The position numbers and the translations under genes were made by a program. From Pseudomonas arsenicoxydans (lineage in GTDB: Bacteria; Pseudomonadota; Gammaproteobacteria; Pseudomonadales; Pseudomonadaceae), in NCBI RefSeq assembly GCF_900103875.1, contig NZ_LT629705.1:5961001-6025000 (forward strand): DNA of 64,000 bases. Direction: 5' to 3'. Shown here piece after piece: positions 32,852-41,910 of this stretch (within the stretch, counting starts at the first letter, position 1; each line of letters begins with the position of its first letter). The notes beneath the pieces were generated by a model. It was not told the DNA's origin and searched no databases. It saw only the letters and a list, made by a program, of their open reading frames with translations.

Positions 32852-34087
32852 TCATTTCAAAGCCCTGATCCGGGCCTCGATAAACCGCCGCTCCGGCATC
32901 TGCTGCGTCAATTCCAGCGCCCGCTCATAAGCCGCCCGCGCCTCCTCGACCCGCCCCAATTGCCGGCAAAAATCCGCCCGCGCCGAATGCGCCAAGTGGT
33001 AGTCCTGCAAATCGCCCCGATCCAGAATTCCCTTGACCAACACCAGCCCCGCCTGCGGGCCGTCGCGCCTGGAGATCGCTGCCGCGCGGTTCAACTCAAT
33101 GACCGGCGAAGGCACCGCCGCCAACAGCACGTCATACAAGCCGACAATTTGCTGCCAGTCAGTCTCCCCCGCCGTGGGCGCCTCGGCGTGCACCGCCGCA
33201 ATCGCCGCTTGCAGGCAATAAGGCCCGAAGCGCCCGGTGCTCAGCGCCGCTTCCACCAGCGCGCAGCCTTCGGCAATCATTTGGGCATCCCACAACGAGC
33301 GATCCTGTTCATCCAGCACAATCAACTCACCGTCTGCCGATGTCCGGGCCCGACGTCGCGACGCGTGCAGCAGCATCAAGGCCAGCAGCCCCATCACCTC
33401 CGATTCCGGGAGCAATTGCAGCAACAGACGCCCGAGCCGAATCGCCTCGCGCGTCAGCTCTTCTCGCGTCACTTCAGCGCCGACCGATGCCGAGTAGCCT
33501 TCGTTGAACACCAGGTAAATCACCCGCAGCACACTGTCCAGGCGCTCGGGTAATTCCGCCAGCGTGGGCACTTGATAAGGGATTTTCGCGTCACGGATCT
33601 TCGCTTTCGCCCGCACGATGCGCTGGGCGATGGTCGCCGGGGCCGAGAGAAAGGCCCGGGCGATTTCTTCCGTGGTCAGGTCGCAGACTTCGCGCAGGGT
33701 CAGCGGCACCTGGGCGTCTGCCGCCAATGCCGGGTGGCAACAGGTGAAGATCAGCCGCAAGCGATCATCTTCCACGTCTTCATCACTCCAGTCGGCCTGT
33801 TCCAGCGCCTCCAGTTGAGCGATCAACAGCGGTTTCGAGGCGGCAAACCGCGCGCGCCGACGCAACACATCAATACCTTTGAAGCGCCCGGTCGATACCA
33901 GCCACGCGCGCGGATTGTCCGGCACACCATCGCGCTGCCAGCGCTCGACCGCGACAAAAAAGGCCTCGTGCATAGCCTCTTCAGCGAGGTCGAAATCGCC
34001 GAGCAAACGGATCAGGGTCGCCAGAATTCGCCGCGAGTCTTCGCGGTAGACCTGCTCAACCCGAGCCGTGACCGAAATGTCAGGCAT
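32852..34087 (-). CDS. ECF sigma factor of the ECF42 type with C-terminal extension
   Basis: 411 aa, about twice an ordinary ECF sigma. Sigma-2 region: LLGDFDLAEEAMHEAFFVAV then ERWQRDGVPDNPRAWLVSTG and IDVLRRRAR. Sigma-4 region: REVCDLTTEEIARAFLSAPA then TIAQRIVRAKAKIRDAKIPY. From about residue 195 a long helical extension follows (VFNEGYSASVGAEVTREELT, NRAAAISRRDGPQAGLVLVK), TPR-like as in ECF42. The family is known to sit beside YciI/DGPF proteins, exactly as here. The start ATG overlaps the SRPBCC stop by one base (TGATG). No anti-sigma factor is seen; the extension is thought to replace it. Confidence 0.92.
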   Translation of the reverse strand: MPDISVTARVEQVYREDSRRILATLIRLLGDFDLAEEAMHEAFFVAVERWQRDGVPDNPRAWLVSTGRFKGIDVLRRRARFAASKPLLIAQLEALEQADWSDEDVEDDRLRLIFTCCHPALAADAQVPLTLREVCDLTTEEIARAFLSAPATIAQRIVRAKAKIRDAKIPYQVPTLAELPERLDSVLRVIYLVFNEGYSASVGAEVTREELTREAIRLGRLLLQLLPESEVMGLLALMLLHASRRRARTSADGELIVLDEQDRSLWDAQMIAEGCALVEAALSTGRFGPYCLQAAIAAVHAEAPTAGETDWQQIVGLYDVLLAAVPSPVIELNRAAAISRRDGPQAGLVLVKGILDRGDLQDYHLAHSARADFCRQLGRVEEARAAYERALELTQQMPERRFIEARIRALK

Positions 34088-34578
34088 CAGTCCGGCATGC
34101 CGTCAGTCACCAACGTCACCAGTCGATCAAGGCTTTGCCCCCAACCATCATGAAAACCCATGGCCTCGTGAGCCTGGCGATCTTCATCGGACCAATGCAT
34201 GGCGCGGGCGGTGTAGAGGGTTTGGCCACCCCGATCTTCAAGCGTTACCTCTGCCGACATGAACGGCTTGCCCGACGGAATCCAGCCGGGAATAAACGCA
34301 TCGGTGAACACCAGCCGCTCAGGCGCGACGATTTCCAGGAACACGCCCATGGTCGGGTACTCGGCCCCATCCGGGGCGCGCATCAGGGTGCGAAACTGGC
34401 CGCCGACCCACAGGTCCATTTCGCATTCGGGCGTGGTCATTCCGTGCGGTCCCCACCACTGGGCGAGCAAGGCGGGCTCAGTCCATGCGCGAAAGATCTT
34501 GCGGCGCGGCGCGTCAATCAGTCGGCTGATGGACAACTCATACGGGGCAGGTTTGCGGTCAACGGTTTGCAGACTCAT
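34087..34578 (-). CDS. SRPBCC (AHSA1-like) ligand-binding protein
   Basis: 163 aa. START/AHSA1 fold: ISRLIDAPRRKIFRAWTEPA then LLAQWWGPHGMTTPECEMD, and the C-terminal helix HEAMGFHDGWGQSLDRLVTL. It binds hydrophobic ligands or acts as a co-regulator. AGGAG precedes the ATG. It is third of four genes in the sigma operon and coupled by a one-base overlap to the sigma gene. Confidence 0.9.
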   Translation of the reverse strand: MSLQTVDRKPAPYELSISRLIDAPRRKIFRAWTEPALLAQWWGPHGMTTPECEMDLWVGGQFRTLMRAPDGAEYPTMGVFLEIVAPERLVFTDAFIPGWIPSGKPFMSAEVTLEDRGGQTLYTARAMHWSDEDRQAHEAMGFHDGWGQSLDRLVTLVTDGMPD

Positions 34579-34606
34579 GGGCTCTCCTGGTTCTTTTGAT
34601 TGTTAT

Positions 34607-34951
34607 TCAGGGATTCAACTGTCGAACGGGACGCACCTCGACACTGCCAACCCGGGCCGCCGGAATGTTGCCGGCGACCTGGATCGCTTCATTGAGGTCC
34701 TTGGCATCGATCAGGTAAAAGCCGGCCAATTGCTCCTTGGTTTCGGCGAACGGACCGTCGGTGATCGACAGCTTGCCGTTGCGCATACGCACGGTGGTCG
34801 CGGTCTGCACCGATTCCAGCGCCTCGGCCGCGATCATCCGGCCACTGCCCTGGATTGACTCGGCGTAGGCCAGGCACTCGGCGTCCTCGGGGCTGTCGGG
34901 CAAGGAGTGCAACGTCTGTTCGTTGCTGTAGACCAGGCACAGATACTTCAT
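34607..34951 (-). CDS. YciI/DGPF-domain protein
   Basis: 114 aa. Hallmarks are MKYLCLVYSNEQTLHSLPDS at the front and the DGPF-type motif KLSITDGPFAETKEQLAGFY, then YLIDAKDLNEAIQVA-like (LIDAKDLNEAIQVAGNIP) and VEVRPVR. The dimeric alpha-beta barrel family is of unclear enzyme activity and is a standing partner of ECF42 sigma factors. GGGAG upstream of the ATG. It is 28 bp ahead of the SRPBCC gene. Confidence 0.93.
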   Translation of the reverse strand: MKYLCLVYSNEQTLHSLPDSPEDAECLAYAESIQGSGRMIAAEALESVQTATTVRMRNGKLSITDGPFAETKEQLAGFYLIDAKDLNEAIQVAGNIPAARVGSVEVRPVRQLNP

Positions 34952-35032
34952 TTGGACTCTCCCGGATCGAACTGATCAACTATGGCCGCAGATGGGTGTT
35001 TTCGCGCGGCTTCCCGATAAACAACCCGACGA

Positions 35033-35458
35033 TCAGGGTTCAAGGTTGAACAGTACGGTGCCGCTCGTCATGTCGAACGGGGCCGACCAATGTTCGTGGA
35101 CAATGCGCCATTGCCCGGCGTCGCGGCGGTAGCAGGCGGTGACGCGCATCCAGCAGGCCTGGGTTTCACCCTTTTCATTGGTGCCGCCGCAATGGGCCAG
35201 CCAATGGGCGAAGGCGATGTGCTCGTCCGCCACGACGTTCATGTGGTCAAAATCAAACTTATGCGCGCCCTGGCACATTTCCATGCACTCCTCCCAGTGC
35301 GCGCGATAGGCAGCTTTACCCCGAAACTGCAGGGCCTTGACCGCGTCGTAGGAGACGATGTCCTCGGCGTACAGGGGCATGAGCTTGTCGATGTCCTTGG
35401 CGATGACGGCCTGACGATAGTTTTCGATCAGGGCCTCGATTTCGTGGGTAGCGTTCAT
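35033..35458 (-). CDS. SnoaL/NTF2-like protein
   Basis: 141 aa. NTF2-fold pattern: EIEALIENYRQAVIAKDIDK then LMPLYAEDIVSYDAVKALQF, and RDAGQWRIVHEHWSAPF at the end, typical of SnoaL/DUF4440 ketosteroid-isomerase-like proteins. GGAGAA precedes the ATG. It is probably first gene of the sigma operon (81 bp to the YciI gene). The exact activity is unknown. Confidence 0.85.
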   Translation of the reverse strand: MNATHEIEALIENYRQAVIAKDIDKLMPLYAEDIVSYDAVKALQFRGKAAYRAHWEECMEMCQGAHKFDFDHMNVVADEHIAFAHWLAHCGGTNEKGETQACWMRVTACYRRDAGQWRIVHEHWSAPFDMTSGTVLFNLEP

Positions 35459-35600
35459 GGTGGTTCTCCGTGGTTTTTAGAATGAAGACACCCTTAGTCG
35501 TCTGGCCTGACGCCAAATCGACCGTTGAAATAAAAATAATCCACGAACGCAAACTCGCTAGAATCCGAGACCTATTTTGTGATGGAAAAAGGACACTCCA

Positions 35601-36086
35601 GTGACAACCCGACTCGTGCCTTATGAAAGCCTGAACGCGCTTCAGCGCCAGCAGATCGAGGCCATCGAAGTTCACAAAGAACAAATCAGGTTCTCGGGCG
35701 ACATCCACGGTGCCCTGCACTCGCTGCTGTCCAAACCCGGCCCCGGGGTTAAGGGATTTGCCTTGCTGGCCGAGGAGACACCCGTTGCCTTCCTGCTGCT
35801 CAAGCGTCCGCCGGTGCTGCCCGCATGGGCCGACGAACACAGCGCCACCCTGCATGCCTTGCAAGTCGATCAGCGGGCCCAGGGCAAAGGCTATGGAAAG
35901 GCATGCCTGCAAGCCTTGCCCGACGTGGCGCGCCAGGCGTTTCCAGAGATAAAAGCACTGGAATTATCGGTCGATGCAGACAACGAAGCGGCCATCGCGC
36001 TCTATGTGAAATTCGGCTGGGTCGACAGTGGCGAAGCGTACAAGGGCCGGATCGGCTATGAACGGCGCATGAGTCTGGTTTTCTGA
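35601..36086 (+). CDS. GNAT family N-acetyltransferase
   Basis: 161 aa, GTG start at 35601. The acetyl-CoA-binding motif A reads LHALQVDQRAQGKGYGKACL (Q-x-x-G-x-G) followed by ALELSVDADNEAAIALYVKF, the classic motif B. The substrate is unknown. It is divergent from the sigma operon. Confidence 0.9.
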   Translation: MTTRLVPYESLNALQRQQIEAIEVHKEQIRFSGDIHGALHSLLSKPGPGVKGFALLAEETPVAFLLLKRPPVLPAWADEHSATLHALQVDQRAQGKGYGKACLQALPDVARQAFPEIKALELSVDADNEAAIALYVKFGWVDSGEAYKGRIGYERRMSLVF

Positions 36087-36120
36087 AGAAGCGACAACCT
36101 TTACTGACACAAAGCCCCCC

Positions 36121-36214
36121 GTAGGAGCTGTCGAGTGAAACGAGGCTGCGATCTTTTGATCTTGATTTTTTAAGATCAAAAGATCGCAGCCTCGTTTCAC
36201 TCGACAGCTCCTAC
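36121..36214. repeat. REP pair, GTAGGAGCTGTCGAGTG family, between convergent genes
   Basis: GTAGGAGCTGTCGAGTGAAA at the left and its inverse ending CGACAGCTCCTAC at 36214, flanked by CCCCCC and GGGGGG-like runs that extend the stem. It lies between the two convergent acetyltransferase genes. Confidence 0.95.
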
Positions 36215-36226
36215 GGGGGATCGTGG

Positions 36227-36715
36227 TTACAGCGCCAACACCATCTCGTGCCACGCCATGCCGCCGTGGTCGGAATCCGAAGGCTTGATGTAGGCAAATC
36301 CGAATCCGGCATAGAGCGGAATATGCCGCTCCTTGCACATCAAATGGATATGGGTCTTTTTCAGTCCTCGCATCCGCTCGATGAATTCGCCCATCAACCG
36401 TTTGGCCAAACCCTGCCCCTGATAATCCGGGTGCACCACCACCGACATGATCACCACCTGCGGACCCGCCGGGTCGTGGCCGATCAGTTCCTTGAAGGCT
36501 TCATCTGACATTTGCACCTCAAACGCCGCACCGGAATTGATGAAACCGGCGACCACGCCGTCGACTTCGGCGACGATGAACCCTTCGGGCCAGGTGGCGA
36601 TGCGGGTGGCGATTTTTTCCCGGGTGGCGGCTTCGTCACCTTCGTAGGCAACGGTTTCGATGGCGTAGCAGCGGTCCAGGTCAGCAGGAATGACGTGGCG
36701 GATGACGGTGTTCAT
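36227..36715 (-). CDS. GNAT family N-acetyltransferase (AANAT-like)
   Basis: 162 aa. VIMSVVVHPDYQGQGLAKRL gives motif A (Q-x-x-G-x-A) and HIHLMCKERHIPLYAGFGF motif B. The N-terminal DRCYAIETVAYEGDEAA and the Tyr of PLYAGFGF resemble arylalkylamine N-acetyltransferase-like members. The substrate is unknown. Confidence 0.9.
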   Translation of the reverse strand: MNTVIRHVIPADLDRCYAIETVAYEGDEAATREKIATRIATWPEGFIVAEVDGVVAGFINSGAAFEVQMSDEAFKELIGHDPAGPQVVIMSVVVHPDYQGQGLAKRLMGEFIERMRGLKKTHIHLMCKERHIPLYAGFGFAYIKPSDSDHGGMAWHEMVLAL

Positions 36716-36880
36716 GGCAGCTCGGAATCAGCGAATGAGAAGGCTTGGGATCATAAATTAATAAGGTGTTCATATCGATCACCGCAGCCGCCGTAAAGCC
36801 TGCGTATAGGCGCTGTCATTGCTCGTTGGTGTGGATTATTGATGTGTCCTGTCTCTGGACATCAATAGGGGGAACACACC

Positions 36881-36991
36881 ATGAGCAGCGTTCAGATCGG
36901 TCTTCTTATGCTGTTGGGCATCAGTACGTTTGGTTTTGCTACGTTGTCGATTGACCTGCTGCGGGCGCGGCGGATGAAGCGAGGCAAGTAA
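36881..36991 (+). CDS. Small single-helix membrane protein
   Basis: 36 aa. ATG 36881 is preceded by AGGGGGAAC. Residues about 5-24 (QIGLLMLLGISTFGFATLSI) form one membrane helix, followed by a positive tail (RARRMKRGK), which would stay in the cytoplasm. No family is recognised. Good ribosome site, sensible topology and a hairpin just after its stop support it being real. Confidence 0.55.
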   Translation: MSSVQIGLLMLLGISTFGFATLSIDLLRARRMKRGK

Positions 36992-36994
36992 CAT

Positions 36995-37023
36995 CGAGAG
37001 GCGGACGGTCGGTCCGCCTCTCG
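36995..37023. terminator. Hairpin between convergent genes
   Basis: CGAGAGGCGGAC (36995-37006) and GTCCGCCTCTCG (37012-37023) form a perfect 12-bp stem with a 5-nt loop. There is no T run, so termination is plausible but not typical. Confidence 0.6.
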
Positions 37024-37029
37024 AAGCGC

Positions 37030-37518
37030 TCATTGCTCTTTGACTGGCAGCCAGATTTCCAGCTTTCCGGTGTTGAGTTTCGGATTGAAGTCTTCGCTGT
37101 AGCGTTCGAATTCCGGCGCATCCGCCGCCTGACGACCGGACTGCGGCAACCAGGTCTTCCAGATGTATTGAAAAGTCAGGGGCAAGGTATCCAGTGAACC
37201 CTTGTGCTCGAACACCGCGTAATGCTGGGGCTGGACCTCGACCCAACGGTACTTGTCGGGCAAATCGTCGAGTTTGTCGATCTCGACCCCGGCGATGTAT
37301 TCGAAACCTCCCTGGCCATCCGGATTGCAGCAGATGCCGTAGGTTACTTCGCCTTTTTGACCGGGAATCTTGCCGATCTCGGGGATGAATTTTTCCCAGA
37401 GGTCGGGGATTTTCTTGGAGGTTTCCTGGGTAAATCGCCCGCCAAAACCGGCAATGAGCAAAAAGTGCCCATGTTCGAAACGTGGCTCGGCCGGTTTTAC
37501 GACTTCTTGCTCATCCAT
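37030..37518 (-). CDS. GyrI-like small-molecule binding protein
   Basis: 162 aa. The SOUL/GyrI-like (AraC effector-binding) fold is seen in FLLIAGFGGRFTQETSKKIP, YGICCNPDGQGGFEYIAGVE and VQPQHYAVFEHKGSLDTLP then TFQYIWKTWLPQSG, and the C-terminal FERYSEDFNP, LEIWLPVK. There is no DNA-binding domain. Stand-alone members bind drugs or hydrophobic ligands. AGGAG precedes the ATG. Confidence 0.88.
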   Translation of the reverse strand: MDEQEVVKPAEPRFEHGHFLLIAGFGGRFTQETSKKIPDLWEKFIPEIGKIPGQKGEVTYGICCNPDGQGGFEYIAGVEIDKLDDLPDKYRWVEVQPQHYAVFEHKGSLDTLPLTFQYIWKTWLPQSGRQAADAPEFERYSEDFNPKLNTGKLEIWLPVKEQ

Positions 37519-37586
37519 GACTCAACTCCTGAGACGAAAAAAGTGGGTTCGGCTGGGAGTATAGAAGCCCGAGCCGATTCGCCCAC

Positions 37587-38249
37587 TTACAGGGCCTGAA
37601 CCTGCCCGACGGCACCCGAGCCAATAAACTCGTTGTAGCCCGATAGAATCACGTAGACCGCGAAATAGCAGAAGATCGCCGCCGATGCCATATACGAGTA
37701 GCGCAGCAGTTTGTCGCCCAGCAACTTGCCGCCATGACTCGCGGCGAAACACAACGCGACGCACCAGAGCACCCCAGCGCAGAGAAACCCGCCCAGAAAT
37801 AACGCCGAACTGAGCGCGCCACTGCCGCCGGAGCGCGCGATCAAGGTGCCGCCCACCGCCGCGAACCACAGAATGGCGCTGGGGGAAGACATGGCGAGGA
37901 AAATGCCGCGGAAAAACTCCTTGCGATGGGAGTTCTGCCCCACCTCCGCAGACTGCGCCAGCACCGCCTCATGGTGAATCGCCGAATAGATCATCTTCGC
38001 CGCGAAATACACCAGCAACGCCGAGCCACCGATCCACAGCACCCAGCGCACGGTTTCGTACTGCAGCAAAACCGTCATGCCCGCCAGCGCCAGGACCGCG
38101 TAGATCAGGTCGCCGACACAGGTCCCCAACCCCAGCGCAAAGCCTTGAAAATAGCCGCGCTGCATGGCCAGGGTGATCATCGCGATGTTGGCCACGCCGA
38201 TATCCAGGCACAGCGAAAGGCTCAGCAAGAAGCCGCTGGTAAATTCCAT
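37587..38249 (-). CDS. LysE family amino-acid exporter
   Basis: 220 aa from ATG 38249, preceded by AAGGAAA; a few extra codons upstream lack support. It has six membrane helices. N-terminal signature [20 protein letters not shown] in the place of the usual G-P-x family motif, then [20 protein letters not shown] and [17 protein letters not shown]. It exports amino acids or homoserine-like compounds; the substrate is unknown. It is divergent from the alaC aminotransferase 140 bp away. Confidence 0.88.
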   Translation of the reverse strand: MEFTSGFLLSLSLCLDIGVANIAMITLAMQRGYFQGFALGLGTCVGDLIYAVLALAGMTVLLQYETVRWVLWIGGSALLVYFAAKMIYSAIHHEAVLAQSAEVGQNSHRKEFFRGIFLAMSSPSAILWFAAVGGTLIARSGGSGALSSALFLGGFLCAGVLWCVALCFAASHGGKLLGDKLLRYSYMASAAIFCYFAVYVILSGYNEFIGSGAVGQVQAL

Positions 38250-38388
38250 CAACCGATTTCCTTCGGACAAAATTGTTCACAGAGTCGCTGGACAGTGTGC
38301 CATACCAGCCCTTATCTTCCGCAACAGGCCACCGCAGTGGCCAGCGTCGCTCGGACGGTTCCGGGCGCTCACGTTATCCGAGGCAACA

Positions 38389-39606
38389 ATGGCCAACCCA
38401 GGTTCGCCGCGCCGCTTTGCGCGCATAGATCGACTCCCCCCTTACGTATTCAACATCACTGCCGAGCTGAAGATGGCCGCCCGTCGTCGTGGCGAAGACA
38501 TCATCGATTTCAGCATGGGCAACCCTGATGGCCCTACCCCGCCGCACATCGTCGAAAAACTGGTGACCGTCGCCCAGCGCGAAGACACCCACGGTTATTC
38601 GACGTCCAAAGGTATTCCGCGTCTGCGCCGGGCGATTTCCAACTGGTACAAGGATCGCTACCAGGTCGATATCGACCCGGAAACCGAAGCCATCGTGACC
38701 ATCGGTTCCAAGGAAGGCCTGGCGCATTTGATGCTGGCCACCCTCGACCAGGGCGACACGGTCCTGGTGCCGAACCCGAGCTATCCGATTCACATCTACG
38801 GTGCCGTGATTGCCGGCGCCCAGGTGCGTTCGGTGCCGCTGATTCCTGGCGTGGACTTCTTCGCCGAACTGGAAAGCGCCATTCGTGGCTCGATCCCGAA
38901 ACCGAAAATGATGATCCTCGGCTTCCCGTCCAACCCCACGGCCCAATGTGTGGAGCTGGACTTCTTCGAACGCGTGATCGCCCTCGCCAAACAGTACGAC
39001 GTTTTGGTGGTGCACGACCTGGCTTACGCCGACATCGTCTACGACGGCTGGAAAGCCCCGTCGATCATGCAGGTGCCGGGCGCCAAGGACATCGCGGTGG
39101 AGTTTTTCACCCTGTCCAAGAGCTACAACATGGCGGGCTGGCGCATCGGTTTCATGGTCGGCAACGCCGAACTGGTCAACGCCCTCGCGCGGATCAAGAG
39201 TTATCACGACTACGGCACGTTCACCCCGTTGCAGGTCGCGGCCATTGCTGCGCTGGAAGGCGATCAGCAGTGCGTCAAGGACATCGCCGAGCAGTACCGG
39301 CAGCGGCGCAACGTGCTGGTCAAGGGCCTGCATGAACTGGGCTGGATGGTCGAGAATCCGAAAGCCTCGATGTACGTCTGGGCAAAGATTCCCGAGGCGT
39401 ATGCACACCTGGGCTCGCTGGAATTCGCCAAGAAGATGCTCGCCGAGGCCAAGGTCTGCGTTTCGCCGGGTGTGGGCTTCGGGGAATACGGGGATGATCA
39501 TGTGCGCTTTGCGCTGATCGAAAACCAGGACCGGATTCGTCAGGCCGTGCGCGGGATTCGCGCGATGTTCCGGGCGGATGGATTAATCGCAAAAACCAAC
39601 ACCTGA
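38389..39606 (+). CDS. alaC: Alanine transaminase AlaC-type aminotransferase
   Basis: 405 aa from ATG 38389 (GAGG upstream). Class I/II PLP-dependent aminotransferase: [56 protein letters not shown], and the PLP-lysine in [20 protein letters not shown]. It converts pyruvate and glutamate to alanine and 2-oxoglutarate in the AlaC branch. A REP pair and a terminator follow. Confidence 0.92.
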   Translation: MANPGSPRRFARIDRLPPYVFNITAELKMAARRRGEDIIDFSMGNPDGPTPPHIVEKLVTVAQREDTHGYSTSKGIPRLRRAISNWYKDRYQVDIDPETEAIVTIGSKEGLAHLMLATLDQGDTVLVPNPSYPIHIYGAVIAGAQVRSVPLIPGVDFFAELESAIRGSIPKPKMMILGFPSNPTAQCVELDFFERVIALAKQYDVLVVHDLAYADIVYDGWKAPSIMQVPGAKDIAVEFFTLSKSYNMAGWRIGFMVGNAELVNALARIKSYHDYGTFTPLQVAAIAALEGDQQCVKDIAEQYRQRRNVLVKGLHELGWMVENPKASMYVWAKIPEAYAHLGSLEFAKKMLAEAKVCVSPGVGFGEYGDDHVRFALIENQDRIRQAVRGIRAMFRADGLIAKTNT

Positions 39607-39614
39607 CACTAGCC

Positions 39615-39712
39615 CTGTAGGAGCTGACGAGTGAAACGAGGCTGCGATCTTTTGACGTTTCAAGATCAAGATCAAAAGATCGCAGCCTCGTTTCACTCGA
39701 CAGCTCCTACAG
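39615..39712. repeat. REP pair, GTAGGAGCTG(T/A)CGAGTG family
   Basis: Inverse copies between CTGTAGGAGCTGACGAGTGA (39615) and its partner ending GACAGCTCCTACAG (39712). The left arm has one substitution (GACGAG for GTCGAG). It begins 9 bp after the alaC stop. Confidence 0.93.
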
Positions 39713-39723
39713 GAGGTTGATTC

Positions 39724-39763
39724 AGGCACAAAAAAACCGCATCGCTGCGGTTTTTTTGTGCCT
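39724..39763. terminator. Strong bidirectional terminator between alaC and gntP
   Basis: AGGCACAAAAAAACCGCA (39724-39741), TCGC loop, TGCGGTTTTTTTGTGCCT (39746-39763). A perfect 18-bp stem with A and T runs for both directions. Confidence 0.95.
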
Positions 39764-39773
39764 GGCGATCGTG

Positions 39774-41126
39774 TCAGACGAACATCGACAGCAGCAGGAT
39801 AAAGCCCAGCGCAACGATGGAGAGGATGGTTTCCATCGCGGTCCAGGTCTTGAAGGTTTCCGCTACGGTCATGTTGAAGTATTGCTTCACCAGCCAGAAA
39901 CCCGCGTCGTTGACGTGAGACAGAATTAACGAACCGGCACCAGTGGCCAGCACCAGCAGCTCACGGTTCACACCTGGAATCATCCCAACCACCGGCACCA
40001 CGATGCCTGCGCCGGTAATGGTCGCCACGGTCGCAGAACCGGTCGCCACACGAATCACCGCCGCCACCAGCCAGGCCAGCAGGATCGGTGAGATCTGGGC
40101 ATTCACGGCCATGTGGCCGATCACGTCACCCACGCCGCTGGTCACCAGCATCTGCTTGAAGCCACCACCGGCACCGATGATCAGAATGATTGCAGCCGTC
40201 GGCGCGAGGCTGGCGTCGAGCAACTTCAGAATCTTGCTCGAACCCATGCCCTGCTTGTGACCGAAGGTGTACAGCGACAGCAGCAACGCCAACAGCAACG
40301 CCGAGATCGGGTGACCGACCAGGTCCATGAAGGAGCGCACGAAGTTGCCTTCCGGCAGCACCACATCGGCAAAGGTCTTGAGCAACATCAGGAACACCGG
40401 CAGCAGCACGGTGACCAGGGTGATGCCGAAGCTTGGCAGCTCGGCCGCTTCCGGCTCGCGAGCCAGTTGATCCACCAGTTCCTGGTTAGGATGGCCGGGG
40501 ATGTATTTGGAAATGAACGTGCCGTAGATCGGGCCGGCGATAATGGCCGTCGGCAGCGCAACGATCAGACCGTAGAGAATGGTTTTACCGATGTCGGCAC
40601 CGAACACGCCGATGGCCAGCAACGGACCCGGGTGCGGCGGAACCAGACCGTGAACGGCGGACAGACCGGCCAGCAGCGGGATACCGATCTTGATGATCGA
40701 CACGCCGGTACGCCGGGCGACGATGAACACCAGCGGGATCAGCAGCACGAAACCGATTTCGAAGAACAGCGGAATGCCGACCAGGAACGCGGCGAACATC
40801 ATGGCCCACTGCACCTTGTCCTTGCCGAACGCCCGGATCAGGGTCTGGGCAATCTGATCCGCCCCGCCCGACTCGGCCATCATCTTGCCGAGCATCGTGC
40901 CCAGCGCGAGGATGATCCCGACGAAACCGAGCACCCCACCGAAGCCGTCCTGGAACGCCTTGATGATGGTGCCGATCGGCATGCCGGAAGTCAGCCCGAG
41001 GAACGCGGCAGCAATGATCAGGGCAATGAACGGGTGGAGCTTGAACTTGGTGATCAGGACGATAAGCCCGATCACCGTGACCACTGCATCGAGCAGCAGG
41101 AACGTCTCGTGGGACATGCCAAACAT
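39774..41126 (-). CDS. gntP: Gluconate permease GntP family
   Basis: 450 aa from ATG 41126, with AGGAGA nine bases upstream; the open frame reaches 41174. It is an inner-membrane gluconate:H+ symporter with about 12-14 helices. Features are the N-terminal LDAVVTVIGLIVLITKFKLH and then HPFIALIIAAAFLGLTSGMP, the LVPPHPGPLLAIGVFGADIG loop, GATGSATVATITGAG-like (RVATGSATVATITGAGI) and ILSHVNDAGFWLVKQYFNMT near the C terminus. It follows gntK 82 bp downstream, with its own operator copy in between. Confidence 0.95.
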   Translation of the reverse strand: MFGMSHETFLLLDAVVTVIGLIVLITKFKLHPFIALIIAAAFLGLTSGMPIGTIIKAFQDGFGGVLGFVGIILALGTMLGKMMAESGGADQIAQTLIRAFGKDKVQWAMMFAAFLVGIPLFFEIGFVLLIPLVFIVARRTGVSIIKIGIPLLAGLSAVHGLVPPHPGPLLAIGVFGADIGKTILYGLIVALPTAIIAGPIYGTFISKYIPGHPNQELVDQLAREPEAAELPSFGITLVTVLLPVFLMLLKTFADVVLPEGNFVRSFMDLVGHPISALLLALLLSLYTFGHKQGMGSSKILKLLDASLAPTAAIILIIGAGGGFKQMLVTSGVGDVIGHMAVNAQISPILLAWLVAAVIRVATGSATVATITGAGIVVPVVGMIPGVNRELLVLATGAGSLILSHVNDAGFWLVKQYFNMTVAETFKTWTAMETILSIVALGFILLLSMFV

Positions 41127-41182
41127 TAGGGGTGTCTCCTGGTTGTTGTTGTTATTAAAGCGGGTAATTCGCACGCCATAAG

Positions 41183-41199
41183 GACAGCGCTATCTTTTC
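41183..41199. promoter_or_regulatory. GntR operator candidate in front of gntP
   Basis: GACAGCGCTATCTTTTC; its reverse reads AAGATAGCGCTGTC. One of three copies of the same core (ACAGCGCTANCTT) in the cluster, 57 bp ahead of gntP in the gntK-gntP gap. Confidence 0.75.
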
Positions 41200-41208
41200 T
41201 GGCCAGAC

Positions 41209-41742
41209 TCATACGGCGAGTTTCAGGCCGTGTTCCAGCCACCAGACATGCGCCTGCTTCGCCAATTGCTCGACGCTGTGGTTCGACGCGTCCAGAGCCA
41301 GGGTCAGGGGCTCGCCAACGGGCGATTCAAGCGTGGCGAACTGGCTGTCGATCAGGGTCGATGGCATGAAGTGACCAGGCCGATGAGACACACGATCGGC
41401 GGCGACTTCCGGGGTCAGCTCAAGAAAAACGAAGCCCAGGCCAGGCAAGGCGCTGCGCAGTCGTTCGCGATAACTGTGTTTGAGGGCCGAACAGGTCAGC
41501 ACCGGGCGCTCGCCCTTGGCGTCGACGCGGCGCAGCTCATCGCACAGGCTGTCGAGCCAGCCGGCACGGTCTTCGTCGTCCAGGGGGATACCCGCGCTCA
41601 TCTTTTCGATATTGGCGGCAGGGTGGAAAGTGTCGCCTTCAATGGCGGTCGCGCCGCTGAGTTGGCACAAGGCCTCGCTGACGCAAGTCTTGCCGCAACC
41701 GGCAACGCCCATGATGACCAGGGCGGTGATGGGATGATTCAT
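41209..41742 (-). CDS. gntK: Gluconokinase
   Basis: 177 aa, the thermoresistant-type GntK. It phosphorylates gluconate to 6-phosphogluconate using ATP. P-loop VIMGVAGCGKTCVSEAL (9-25), then EGDTFHPAANIEKMSAGIPL with the D-x-x-H-P substrate motif, DDEDRAGWL, LTCSALKHSYRERLR and HFMPSTLIDSQFATLE. It is transcribed toward gntP and is divergent from gntR. Confidence 0.95.
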   Translation of the reverse strand: MNHPITALVIMGVAGCGKTCVSEALCQLSGATAIEGDTFHPAANIEKMSAGIPLDDEDRAGWLDSLCDELRRVDAKGERPVLTCSALKHSYRERLRSALPGLGFVFLELTPEVAADRVSHRPGHFMPSTLIDSQFATLESPVGEPLTLALDASNHSVEQLAKQAHVWWLEHGLKLAV

Positions 41743-41760
41743 GTAACACCTCAGCGCGCA

Positions 41761-41778
41761 GACAGCGCTACCTTTGAC
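41761..41778. promoter_or_regulatory. GntR operator candidate in front of gntK
   Basis: GACAGCGCTACCTTTGAC, 18 bp upstream of the gntK start codon. It shares its first 14 bases with the gntR copy. Confidence 0.8.
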
Positions 41779-41865
41779 AGTTGTGACACTCGATCAAAAG
41801 CAGAAGTTGCCGACGCCTTCTTGTCATTTTTGTGGGTTGCAGCGTTTTCGTTCCCAATGCCAAAA

Positions 41866-41889
41866 AGCGGGGATCAGGCAAACCCCGCT
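41866..41889 (-). promoter_or_regulatory. Hairpin with T run in the gntK-gntR gap
   Basis: AGCGGGG (41866-41872) pairs with CCCCGCT (41883-41889). Read leftward the stem is followed by TTTTTGG, like a terminator or attenuator inside the gntK leader. Confidence 0.45.
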
Positions 41890-41910
41890 CACGCATTTGC
41901 AGCTGCATCG

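Noticed and set aside
40113..41129. 338-codon open frame antisense to gntP
   Set aside because: Composition (Gln/Arg/Asp-rich repeats) is typical of an antisense shadow; gntP is intact on the other strand.
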